Shown piece by piece: positions 9,392 to 17,868 of a stretch of 34,885 nt of DNA. The stretch covers positions 1-34,885 of the forward strand of contig JACMKK010000061.1 in NCBI GenBank assembly GCA_014380115.1, written 5' to 3'. The notes beneath the pieces were generated by a model that ran no database searches, had not been told where the DNA came from, and saw nothing but the letters and a program-made list of their open reading frames with translations. Position 1 is the stretch's first letter; each line of letters opens with the position of its first letter. The position numbers were made by a program, and so were the translations under genes. Source of the DNA: Luteimonas sp. (GTDB taxonomy: Bacteria; Pseudomonadota; Gammaproteobacteria; Xanthomonadales; Xanthomonadaceae).

Positions 9392-10162
9392 TTACTTGGG
9401 TGCCAACCGCGTCGCGCCATCCAGGCGGATGGTTTCGCCGTTGAGATAGCGGTTCTGCAGGATGTAGGCGACGAGGTCGGCAAATTCTTCCGGCTTGCCA
9501 AGGCGCGACGGAAACGGAATCGACGCAGCCAGCGACTGCTGCACGTCGTCGGGCATGCCATCGACCATCGGCGTCCAGAAGATGCCCGGCGCGACGGTCA
9601 TCACGCGGATGCCGAAACGCGACAGCTCGCGTGCCATCGGCAGGGTCATGGCGACCACGCCGCCTTTCGATGCCGAATACGCCGCCTGTCCGATCTGGCC
9701 TTCGTACGCCGCGACGCTGGCGGTGTTGACGATCACGCCACGTTCGCCGTCGTCATCGGCTGCGTTGTGCTGCATCAGCGCGGCGGCAGCCTTGGCGACG
9801 TTGAAACTGCCGACCAAGTTGACCATGACCGTGGTCTGGAACTGCGACAGCTTCATCGCGCCATCCCGGCCGAGTACGCGACCGGCGCCGAGGATGCCGG
9901 CGCAATTGACCGTGGCGTTGAGAGCGCCCAGAAAGGCCTTGGCGGCATCGACATTGGCGACCACGCCGGCTTCGTCGCTGACGTCGGTCCTGAAGTAGCG
10001 CGCGTTCGCCTCGCCGAGTTCGGCCACCGCCGCAGCGCCTTTTTCGTCATTGACGTCGAACAATGCGACCTTGCCGCCGTGGGCGACGAGATGCCGGGCG
10101 ACGGCCAGGCCGAGACCTGAGACGCCGCCGGTGACGATGGCGCGGACCGAATCGAGTTGCAT
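9392..10162 (-). CDS. Short-chain dehydrogenase (3-hydroxyacyl-CoA dehydrogenase type II/HSD17B10-like)
   Basis: MQLDSVRAIVTGGVSGLGLAVARHLVAHGGKVALFDV...; NCAGI; YSASKGGV; ...GKPEEFADLVAYILQNRYLNGETIRLDGATRLAPK. Confidence 0.88.
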   Translation of the reverse strand: MQLDSVRAIVTGGVSGLGLAVARHLVAHGGKVALFDVNDEKGAAAVAELGEANARYFRTDVSDEAGVVANVDAAKAFLGALNATVNCAGILGAGRVLGRDGAMKLSQFQTTVMVNLVGSFNVAKAAAALMQHNAADDDGERGVIVNTASVAAYEGQIGQAAYSASKGGVVAMTLPMARELSRFGIRVMTVAPGIFWTPMVDGMPDDVQQSLAASIPFPSRLGKPEEFADLVAYILQNRYLNGETIRLDGATRLAPK

Positions 10163-10235
10163 GGGAGACCTGCGGCGGAAAAAAAAGGATTTTACCGTAG
10201 GCCAGGTCTCTACCCACCGCTTCTGCCGCTGCTGG

Positions 10236-10267
10236 AAAAAAAACGAGAGCCGCGGGCCGGGGCCCGC
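10236..10267 (-). terminator. Putative Rho-independent terminator downstream of the GNAT gene
   Basis: Minus-strand reading GCGGGCCCCGGCCCGC...GGCTCTCGTTTTTTTT; strong stem and an 8-T tract but with a long spacer between them. Confidence 0.45.
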
Positions 10268-10268
10268 C

Positions 10269-10766
10269 CTACAGCTCCAGCAGGTAGAACGTATTGCAGC
10301 CGCCATGGCCGGTCTGGCCGCGCGGTGCGCCGATGCGGTGGAAACCGCTGCGCTCGTAGAGCTTCATCGCCGAGTCCATGCCGCGCAGTGTTTCCAGGTA
10401 GCAGCGGCGATAGCCGAACGCGCGTGCCGAGGCCAGGCAGCGTTCCATCAGCGCGGAGCCTGCGCCAAGGCCACGCAGTCCCGGCAGGAAATACATCTTG
10501 CGCAATTCGCAGGTGTCGCCGTCGCCGCGTTCGAGCTGGGCGATCCCGCCGCCGCCGAGCACGACACCGTCGCTTTCGACGACGAAATACGCCGCGCGCG
10601 GGACGTCGTAGGCGCGGCTCATCCAGTCGACCTCCGGATCGTTGATCGCGAACCCTTCGCCGATCGCGCCGAACTCGGGCATCACGCTGCGAATGACGGC
10701 CGCGACCGCCGCGTCATCGCGCGCTTCGATCGGACGGATTTCGAAGGCCGCCGTGGTGTCAGACAT
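10269..10766 (-). CDS. GNAT family N-acetyltransferase
   Basis: IRPIEARDDAAVAAVIRSVM...CELRKMYFLPGLRGLGAGSALMERCLASARAFGYRRCYLETLRGMDSAMKLYERSGFHRI. Confidence 0.9.
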   Translation of the reverse strand: MSDTTAAFEIRPIEARDDAAVAAVIRSVMPEFGAIGEGFAINDPEVDWMSRAYDVPRAAYFVVESDGVVLGGGGIAQLERGDGDTCELRKMYFLPGLRGLGAGSALMERCLASARAFGYRRCYLETLRGMDSAMKLYERSGFHRIGAPRGQTGHGGCNTFYLLEL

Positions 10767-13416
10767 GGATCAGCTCGCTGCTGCCGCTGGCGATGGATCC
10801 GCCCAGGCGGCGCGCGAACTCATCGGGCGGCAGGCCCGGCGCGAACAGGAAGCCCTGGCCGATCGGCACGCCCAGGCGCAGCAGGAACTGGCGCTGTGCC
10901 TCGGATTCGACGCCTTCGGCAACCAGGCTCAGCTTCAGGCTGCGCGCGATGCCCGCGACGGCTTCGCAGACGGCGACGTCGGAATTGTTTTCCGGCACGC
11001 CCTCGACGAACAACTGGCTCAGCTTGAGGCCATGGATGGGCAGGCGGCGCAGGTAGTTCAGCGCGCTGTAGCCCTCGCCGAAATCATCGATGGTGAGGAT
11101 CACGCCCAGGCTGCGCAGATCGGCGAAGGTCTTCAGCGTGTCGGGCGCGTCCTTGATCAGCACGCGTTCGGTGAACTCGAGTTCGAGCGCGGCACCGGGC
11201 AGGTGGAACTCGGAGAGCACGCTGCGCACGGTCTCGGCGAGGTCTTCGCCCAGGAACTGCCGATAGGACACGTTGACCGCGACGCGCACGATGCCGAAGC
11301 CGGCGTCGCGCCATTCCGCGACCTGGCGACACGCCTCGCGCAGCACCCAGCTGCCGATGCGCACGATGTCGCCGGTGTTCTCGGCGTGGCTGATGAAGTG
11401 ATCCGGCCGCATCTCGCCGAGCTGGTGGTTCTGCCAGCGGATCAGCGCTTCGCAGGAGACGATGCGGCCGTGGCGCAGGTCGACCTGCGGCTGGTAGACG
11501 AGGTGGAATTCGCCGTTGTCGGCGGCCTTGCGCAGGTGCGTCTCGACGCGCAGCCGATCCTGCTGCGACTGCGCCAGTTCCGGCGTGAACGCCTGCCAGC
11601 CGTTGCGGATGCGGCGCTTGCTGTCGTACATCGCAGCGTCGGCGTTCTGGATCAGCGCCTGCGGCTTGTCGCCGTGCTCCGGCGCGCGCGCGATGCCGAT
11701 ACTGGCGGTGATGCTGAACTCCTCCTTGTCGAAGCGGAAACTGTCGCCGAACGCATCGAGGATGCGGTCGGCGACATGCTCGGGACGCGCGGGATCGTCG
11801 CCGGTGCTGCAGACCACCAGGAATTCGTCGCCGCCGAAGCGCGCGATCAACCCTTCGCTGCCGACCGCGAAACTGATGCGCTTGGCGGCTGCCGTCAGCA
11901 ACTCGTCGCCGGCGCCATGGCCGAGCACGTCGTTGACGACCTTGAAGCGGTCGAGGTCGATGTACAGGACCGCCAGTTGCGACTGCGTCGGATCCTCGAG
12001 GCGCTCGTGCAGCTCGCCGAGGATCGCGTCGCGGTTCATCAACCCGGTCAGCGGATCGCTGCGTGCCTGCACACGAAGCGTCTCCTCGTCGTGCTTGCGC
12101 CGAGTGATGTCCTGCAGCGTGCCGGTGATGCTGGTGCTGGCGGAATCGCCGGCTTCGGATTCCCCGATCGCGCGCACCCAGAAGGAATGGCCATCGGCGC
12201 GGATGCCCTGCAGCTCGAGATCGAAAGTCCCACCACTCACGGAAGAAATGCGTTCCAGGGCCTGTTGCAGGCGCTTGCGATCGGGCTCGCGCAGGCAGGC
12301 GAACATGTCGTCCATCGTCTGCGGTGGTTGCGCCTGGCCGAGGATGCGCAATGCCTCGTCGGTGAGGTAGACGTGGTCACGCCCCAGTTCCCACTCCCAG
12401 CCGCCGATGTGGGCAAGCGCCTGCGCGCGATCGAACAGGGCACTGTCGCGCTTGAGTTCGGTGACGTCGCTGAACAGCGACAGCACCTGCTGCGGATGAT
12501 CGCTGCCGGGAGAGAACTGCGGCACGGACGTCACCGACAGCCAGGTCAGGTGCAGGTTGATCGGGTCGTACCACCCCAGCACGGTGCTTTCTACGGTCTT
12601 GCCAGTGCGTAGCGCGCGCATCGCGGGCCACTCCTCCTGCGGCAGCGCATGGCCGTGCTCGTCGACGATGAGGTAGCGCGAGGCACGCAGGTCGCGGTTG
12701 AGGTTGCCCCCTTCGCTGACGCCGAACATCCGTAGTGCGGCCGCGTTGCAATAAGTGAGGCGGCCTTCGACGTCTTGCACCACGATGCCCTTGTCGATCA
12801 CTTCCATGAGTTCGCGGTAGCGCAGCTCGGCCTCGTGGCGGCCGCTGAGATCGCGCGCCACCGCGACGACGCAGGGACGGCCATTGTGCTGGAACATCGC
12901 CGAATGCACCTCGACCGGGAAGCGAGTGCCATCGGCGCGCATGTTGGTCACTTCGATGACGTAGGTCTCGCCGCGGTTGAGCGTGTCCCACACCGGTTTC
13001 ATGTGGTTTTTTGGCAGGTCCGGATTCAGGACCTCGATCGGTTTGCCGACGATTTCATCGCGTCGCCGGCGGTAGGCCGACATGCCGGCCTTGTTGAGGT
13101 CCAGGACGATGCCTTCCTCGCTGAGGATGCTGACCGGATCCGGGACCGCATCGAACAGGGCGTGATATCTCAACTGCGCGGTCTCGGCGTCGGCGCTGCT
13201 GGCACGCAGCGCGGCGTGCGCCTCGGCCAGCAGCTTGCGCGTGTCGGCGCGCAGCGACTTGTCGTGGCTTGCGGCCTCCAATGCGGCGACCACGTCCGAC
13301 GTGTCGGCCACGCTATCGGCCATGTCCGCCATGATGTCCGTCGCGTCGGCAGCGGTATCCGTTTCGACGTTCGCCGGCGACATCGCGGTCGTGTCCTTGG
13401 GAGGTCTGGTGTTCAT
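10759..13416 (-). CDS. Multi-PAS sensor with GGDEF and EAL domains
   Basis: PAS-like repeats (LFDAVPDPVSILSEEGIVLDLNKAG...), GGDEF core LIARFGGDEFLVV, EAL core SCEALIRWQ, DDFGEGYSALNYL, LVAEGVES, GQGFLF. Confidence 0.93.
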   Translation of the reverse strand: MNTRPPKDTTAMSPANVETDTAADATDIMADMADSVADTSDVVAALEAASHDKSLRADTRKLLAEAHAALRASSADAETAQLRYHALFDAVPDPVSILSEEGIVLDLNKAGMSAYRRRRDEIVGKPIEVLNPDLPKNHMKPVWDTLNRGETYVIEVTNMRADGTRFPVEVHSAMFQHNGRPCVVAVARDLSGRHEAELRYRELMEVIDKGIVVQDVEGRLTYCNAAALRMFGVSEGGNLNRDLRASRYLIVDEHGHALPQEEWPAMRALRTGKTVESTVLGWYDPINLHLTWLSVTSVPQFSPGSDHPQQVLSLFSDVTELKRDSALFDRAQALAHIGGWEWELGRDHVYLTDEALRILGQAQPPQTMDDMFACLREPDRKRLQQALERISSVSGGTFDLELQGIRADGHSFWVRAIGESEAGDSASTSITGTLQDITRRKHDEETLRVQARSDPLTGLMNRDAILGELHERLEDPTQSQLAVLYIDLDRFKVVNDVLGHGAGDELLTAAAKRISFAVGSEGLIARFGGDEFLVVCSTGDDPARPEHVADRILDAFGDSFRFDKEEFSITASIGIARAPEHGDKPQALIQNADAAMYDSKRRIRNGWQAFTPELAQSQQDRLRVETHLRKAADNGEFHLVYQPQVDLRHGRIVSCEALIRWQNHQLGEMRPDHFISHAENTGDIVRIGSWVLREACRQVAEWRDAGFGIVRVAVNVSYRQFLGEDLAETVRSVLSEFHLPGAALELEFTERVLIKDAPDTLKTFADLRSLGVILTIDDFGEGYSALNYLRRLPIHGLKLSQLFVEGVPENNSDVAVCEAVAGIARSLKLSLVAEGVESEAQRQFLLRLGVPIGQGFLFAPGLPPDEFARRLGGSIASGSSELIHV

Positions 13417-14312
13417 GTCGCGCTACGCGCCTTGGTGACCTTGCTGCCGGTATCGTGGCCGAGCAGGGCGGCAAGCCAGCGTCCGGTGTCGCTCAGTGCA
13501 GCGAGGTCGATCCCGGTCTCGATGCCCATGCCCTGCAGCATGTAGACGACATCCTCGCTGGCGACGTTGCCGCTCGCGCCTTTCGCATAAGGACAGCCGC
13601 CCGTGCCGGAAACGGCGGCATCGACCACGGCCACGCCTTCCTCCAGGCAGGCGAGGATGTTGGCGAGTGCCTGTCCATAGGTGTCGTGGAAGTGCACGGC
13701 CAGCGCCGGCATCGGTACTTCCGCGGCCACGGCGCGCAGCATCGCGGCGGCTTTCGCGGGCGTGCCGACGCCGATGGTGTCGCCGAGCGAAATCTCGTAG
13801 CAGCCGAGCGCATGCAGGCGGCTCGCCACGCGCACGACGTCGGCCACCGGAACGTCGCCCTGGTAGGGACAACCGAGCACGGTCGACACGTAGCCGCGCA
13901 CGCGCACACCGTCGGCAAGCGCGCGCTCGAGCACGGGGCGGAAGCGTTCGATCGATTCGTCGATCGAGGCATTGATGTTCTTCTGGTTGAAGGCTTCGGA
14001 CGCGGCGGTGAACACCGCGACTTCCTCCGCACCAACGGCGCGGGCGCGGTCGTAGCCTTGTTCGTTCGGCACCAGGACCGGATAGCGCACGCCGGGCTTG
14101 CGCCCGATGGCGGCGTAGACGTCGGCCGCATCGGCCAGTTGCGGCACCCATTTCGGGCTGACGAAGCTCGTCGCTTCGATGCTGCGCAATCCGGTCGCCG
14201 AAAGACGGTCGATCAGCTCGATCTTCGCCGCCGTCGGTACGATGGTCTTCTCGTTCTGCAGGCCATCGCGGGGGCCGACTTCGACTAGACGCACCTGCGC
14301 AGGCAAGGCCAT
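13413..14312 (-). CDS. mvaB: Hydroxymethylglutaryl-CoA lyase
   Basis: VRLVEVGPRDGLQNEKTIVPTAAKIELIDRLSATGLRSIEATSFVSPKWVPQLADA...GTGGCPYAKGASGNVASEDVVYMLQGMGI. Confidence 0.95.
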   Translation of the reverse strand: MALPAQVRLVEVGPRDGLQNEKTIVPTAAKIELIDRLSATGLRSIEATSFVSPKWVPQLADAADVYAAIGRKPGVRYPVLVPNEQGYDRARAVGAEEVAVFTAASEAFNQKNINASIDESIERFRPVLERALADGVRVRGYVSTVLGCPYQGDVPVADVVRVASRLHALGCYEISLGDTIGVGTPAKAAAMLRAVAAEVPMPALAVHFHDTYGQALANILACLEEGVAVVDAAVSGTGGCPYAKGASGNVASEDVVYMLQGMGIETGIDLAALSDTGRWLAALLGHDTGSKVTKARSAT

Positions 14313-14313
14313 G

Positions 14314-16314
14314 TCAGTGCTCCAGCGCGGCGAGCACCGCGAGCACTGCGTCGGCTTCGACGAAATCGCCTGCCGCCGCGCGCACTTCGGCGATCACGCC
14401 ATCGCGCGGCGCTTTGAGGGCAAGTTCCATCTTCATCGCTTCGACCACCAGCAACTCCTGCCCCTGGACCACCGCGTCGCCGGGTTTGATCTTCACCATC
14501 ACCACGCGTCCCGGCATCGGAGCCAGCACGCGGCCATCGCCCTGTGTTTCGTCCCCTGGGTCGCGACGGAACGCCGATACCGGTTCCAGTCGCAGCCGTC
14601 GATCCCCGTCGTGGACGTCGATCCGCTGCGGATGGATCGCCACCCGGACACGTCGTCCTCTCCCGTTAAAACGCGCGGAGAGCACGTCATCGGCCATGCG
14701 CGCGCCGGCGACTTCGATCACGCGCCCTGCGTGGGCGATGCGGTAGTCGCCGCCGCTGCCGTGCGCGACCAGTTCCTCGCGTTCACCGCGATGCAGGAAC
14801 GCGAGCAGGCGCTTGCCTGCGTGCCCGAGGCGCCAGCCATCGGCGATCGCCCATGGCGAGAACGGATCGGACGATGCCGCGGCGGCATCACGCGCCTGGC
14901 TTTCCTGCGCGATCAGTTGCGCGACCGCGGCAGAGGCCAATGCATCCTCTCCCGCTGTCGCTTCGGGCAGGAATTCGCCGAGGTGGCGATCCAGGTAGCC
15001 GGTGTCGATGCTGCCGTCGACGACGGAGGGATGCCGCACCAGCCGTTCGAGGAAGCCGATGTTCGACTTCGGCCCCTCGATGTCGCACTCGGCCAGCGCC
15101 TCGCGCATCCGCGCCAGCGCACGCGGGCGGTCCTCGTCCCAGACGATCAGCTTGGCGATCATCGGGTCGTAGAAGATGCTCACGACATCGCCTTCGACGA
15201 CACCCGAATCGACGCGGACGTACTGCGACGGCGCCGGCAAGCGCAGATGAACCAGCTTGCCGGAGCCCGGCAGGAAGCCAGCCTCCGGATCCTCCGCGTA
15301 AAGCCGCACTTCGATGGCGTGGCCGGACTGCCGCACGGCGTCCTGCGCCAGCGGCAGCGGCTCGCCGGCGGCGATGCGCAGCTGCCATTCGACGAGGTCC
15401 AGCCCAGTGACGAACTCGGTGACCGGATGTTCCACCTGCAGGCGGGTGTTGATCTCCATGAAGAAGAAATGGCCATCGGGCGCGACGATGAATTCGACCG
15501 TGCCGGCATTGGCGTAGTCAATCGCATGGGCCGCCTGCACCGCTGCGGCGCCCATCGACGCGCGCAATTCCGGCGTCAGGAATGTCGACGGCGATTCCTC
15601 GAGGACTTTCTGGTAGCGGCGCTGCGCCGAACACTCGCGCTCGTTGAGGTGGATCGCGTTGCCTTGCGCATCGCCGAATACCTGGATTTCGATGTGGCGC
15701 GGCGACTGGATGTAGCGCTCAAGCAGCACCCTGTCGCGGCCGAACGCGCCTTGCGCCTCGCGCTGGCAGCTTTCCAGGTTGGGCAGGAATTCCTGCAGCG
15801 CATGCACGATGCGCATGCCCTTGCCGCCGCCGTGCGCGGCCTTGATCATCAGCGGGAAGCCGATGCGCGCGGCTTCGCGTGCCAACACCTGCGGCGACTG
15901 GTCGTCGCCGGTGTAACCCGGCACCACGGGCACGCCGGCGGCCTGCATGAGGTCCTTGGCGCCGGCCTTGCTGCCCATCTTGCGCATCGACGCGGCCTTG
16001 GGACCGATGAAGACGATCCCGGCTGCTTCCACGGCTTCGGCGAAATCCGCGTTCTCGCTGAGGAAGCCGTAACCGGGATGGATCGCCTGCGCGCCCGACG
16101 TCTTCGCAACCTCGATGATCGCGTCGCCGCGCAGGTAACTCTCCTGCGGTCGCGGGCCACCGATCGGGTACGCCTCATCGGCAAGGCGCACGTGCTGTGC
16201 ATCGGCGTCGGCTGCCGAGAACACGGCCACCGTGCGGATACCGAGGCGGCGGCAGGTGCGGATCACGCGGCAGGCGATTTCGCCGCGGTTGGCGATGAGG
16301 ATCTTGGTGAACAT
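14314..16314 (-). CDS. liuD: Methylcrotonyl-CoA carboxylase alpha (biotin carboxylase/biotin carboxyl carrier) subunit
   Basis: MFTKILIANRGEIACRVIRTCRRLGIRTVAVFS...; HGGGKGMRIV; C-terminal biotinyl site LVVEAMKMELAL. Confidence 0.92.
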   Translation of the reverse strand: MFTKILIANRGEIACRVIRTCRRLGIRTVAVFSAADADAQHVRLADEAYPIGGPRPQESYLRGDAIIEVAKTSGAQAIHPGYGFLSENADFAEAVEAAGIVFIGPKAASMRKMGSKAGAKDLMQAAGVPVVPGYTGDDQSPQVLAREAARIGFPLMIKAAHGGGKGMRIVHALQEFLPNLESCQREAQGAFGRDRVLLERYIQSPRHIEIQVFGDAQGNAIHLNERECSAQRRYQKVLEESPSTFLTPELRASMGAAAVQAAHAIDYANAGTVEFIVAPDGHFFFMEINTRLQVEHPVTEFVTGLDLVEWQLRIAAGEPLPLAQDAVRQSGHAIEVRLYAEDPEAGFLPGSGKLVHLRLPAPSQYVRVDSGVVEGDVVSIFYDPMIAKLIVWDEDRPRALARMREALAECDIEGPKSNIGFLERLVRHPSVVDGSIDTGYLDRHLGEFLPEATAGEDALASAAVAQLIAQESQARDAAAASSDPFSPWAIADGWRLGHAGKRLLAFLHRGEREELVAHGSGGDYRIAHAGRVIEVAGARMADDVLSARFNGRGRRVRVAIHPQRIDVHDGDRRLRLEPVSAFRRDPGDETQGDGRVLAPMPGRVVMVKIKPGDAVVQGQELLVVEAMKMELALKAPRDGVIAEVRAAAGDFVEADAVLAVLAALEH

Positions 16315-16322
16315 CTCTTCCT

Positions 16323-16709
16323 TCAAACCGGCGTGTGGCAAACCGCCTCGATGTTGTGGCCATCCGGATCCAGCACGAACGCGCCGTAATAATTCTGATG
16401 GTAATGCGGGCGCAGACCGGGTGGACCGTTGTCCGCTGCACCCGCCGCGAGCGCGGTGTCGTAGAACCTGCGCACCGCATCACGGTCGGCCGCGAGCAGG
16501 GCGACGTGAGTATGCCCCGCTGGCGCGTTGCTGCCGATCCAGAAATCGGGCTTGCCGTCCTTGCCGAAGCCGGCCGCACTGGAACCGTCGCCGGTCTGCT
16601 CCGGCGTGACTTCCATGATGAGGCCATAGCCCAGCGCTGCAAGTACCGTCGTGTAGAACGCTTTTGCGCGTGGGTAGTCCGAAACTGAAATGCCGATATG
16701 GTCGAGCAT
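16323..16709 (-). CDS. VOC (glyoxalase/bleomycin resistance-like) family protein
   Basis: MLDHIGISVSDYPRAKAFYTTVLAALGYGLIME...HYHQNYYGAFVLDPDGHNIEAVCHTPV. Confidence 0.9.
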   Translation of the reverse strand: MLDHIGISVSDYPRAKAFYTTVLAALGYGLIMEVTPEQTGDGSSAAGFGKDGKPDFWIGSNAPAGHTHVALLAADRDAVRRFYDTALAAGAADNGPPGLRPHYHQNYYGAFVLDPDGHNIEAVCHTPV

Positions 16710-16712
16710 CGC

Positions 16713-17501
16713 TTACTCCTTCGCGGTCCAGGCAGCGGGGCGTTTTTCCAGGAACGCGCCGAGGCCTTCCTGTCCCTCCGGCGACACGCGCAGGCGTGCG
16801 ATGAGGCCGGCATTGGCCTCGTCGAGCGCGTCGCGGTCGGTTTGACGCACGGTCTCGGCAATCAGCCGTTTTGCCGACGCCGAAGCGATCGGGCCGGCCT
16901 TGAGCAGTAGCGCGACTTGGCGATCGATCGCGGCATCCAGACGATCGGCCGCAACCACGTCGTGCAGCAGGCCGATCCGGTGCGCCTCGGCCGCATCGAA
17001 GATCTCGGCGCTGGCGAAATAGCGGCGCGCGTGGCGGGCGCCGATCGCGGCGACCACATAGGGCGAAATCACCGCCGGCAGCAGGCCCAGCCTGCTCTCG
17101 GTGAGGCCGAATTTGGCTTCGTTCGCGGCCACCGCGATATCGCAGCAGGCGACTAGGCCGACACCGCCGCCGAATGCCGGCCCGTGGACGCGTGCGATCG
17201 TGGGTTTCGCCAATGCGTCGAGGGTGCGCATTAGACGGGCGAGGGCGAGGGCGTCGTCGCGGTTGGCGGCCTCGCTGGCCGCGGCCATGCTGCGCATCCA
17301 ATTGAGGTCGGCACCGGCCGAGAACGAGGCGCCCACGCCCTCCAGCACGACGACACGGATCTCGGGATCGGCGCCGAGCCGGTCCAGGGCCGAAGTGAGG
17401 GTGGCGATCAGTTCGGCGTCGAAGGCGTTGTGTAGCTCCGGCCGGTTCAGGCGCAGGCGCGCCACCGGGCCGGCGCGTTCGATCAGCAGCGAATCGGTCA
17501 T
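16713..17501 (-). CDS. liuC: Enoyl-CoA hydratase/isomerase, likely methylglutaconyl-CoA hydratase by context
   Basis: MTDSLLIERAGPVARLRLNRPELHNAFDAELIATLTSAL...GVGASFSAGADLNWM...RVHGPAFGGGVGLVACCDIAVAANEAKFGLTESRLGLLPAVISPYV; linked to MCC alpha and HMG-CoA lyase. Confidence 0.88.
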   Translation of the reverse strand: MTDSLLIERAGPVARLRLNRPELHNAFDAELIATLTSALDRLGADPEIRVVVLEGVGASFSAGADLNWMRSMAAASEAANRDDALALARLMRTLDALAKPTIARVHGPAFGGGVGLVACCDIAVAANEAKFGLTESRLGLLPAVISPYVVAAIGARHARRYFASAEIFDAAEAHRIGLLHDVVAADRLDAAIDRQVALLLKAGPIASASAKRLIAETVRQTDRDALDEANAGLIARLRVSPEGQEGLGAFLEKRPAAWTAKE

Positions 17502-17584
17502 GGGGCGCTTCCGGGAACGGACCCCGATCATAAGCGCTCCCTTGTGTTCCGGCCTCCGGCCCCGCACGGAGCGGGTCCGGGATG

Positions 17585-17605
17585 TAGAATTGAGAACAGT
17601 TCCTA
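17585..17605 (+). promoter_or_regulatory. Possible feo promoter -10 (TAGAAT) overlapped/followed by a Fur-like dyad TGAGAACaGTTCCTA
   Basis: TAGAAT at 17585-17590; TGAGAACAGTTCCTA at 17591-17605 with a perfect GAACaGTTC core dyad; partial match to the TGATAATnATTATCA Fur half-site model. Confidence 0.35.
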
Positions 17606-17619
17606 TTTGAGATCGACTC

Positions 17620-17868
17620 TTGAGACTCTCGGAGTTGCCGCGCCGGACCAGCGCCACCGTCGACAGCGTCGAGGACCGCTCGCCGAACGACGCCATCGCG
17701 CGCCGCCTGCGCGAGTTGGGCTTCGTGGCCGGCGAGGAGGTGCAGGTGATGGCGGCAGGACCGGTGGGGGCCGAACCGCTGTTGGTACAGGTCGGTTTCA
17801 CGCGCTTCGCGCTACGCCGCAGCGAGGCCGCGCGCGTCGTGCTGCGCGCGAACGGTATGGCGATATGA
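17620..17868 (+). CDS. feoA: Ferrous iron transport protein A
   Basis: (TTG start) MRLSELPRRTSATVDSVEDRSPNDAIARRLRELGFVAGEEVQVMAAGPVGAEPLLVQVGFTRFALRRSEAARVVL; overlaps feoB. Confidence 0.9.
   Translation: MRLSELPRRTSATVDSVEDRSPNDAIARRLRELGFVAGEEVQVMAAGPVGAEPLLVQVGFTRFALRRSEAARVVLRANGMAI

Noticed and set aside
10642-12612. 656-aa plus-strand ORF
   Set aside because: Lies antisense to GNAT and PAS-GGDEF-EAL, both strongly supported; a GC3-driven shadow ORF.
14179-16389. 736-aa plus-strand ORF
   Set aside because: Fully antisense to MCC alpha, which has clear biotin carboxylase and AMKM motifs; shadow ORF despite its length.
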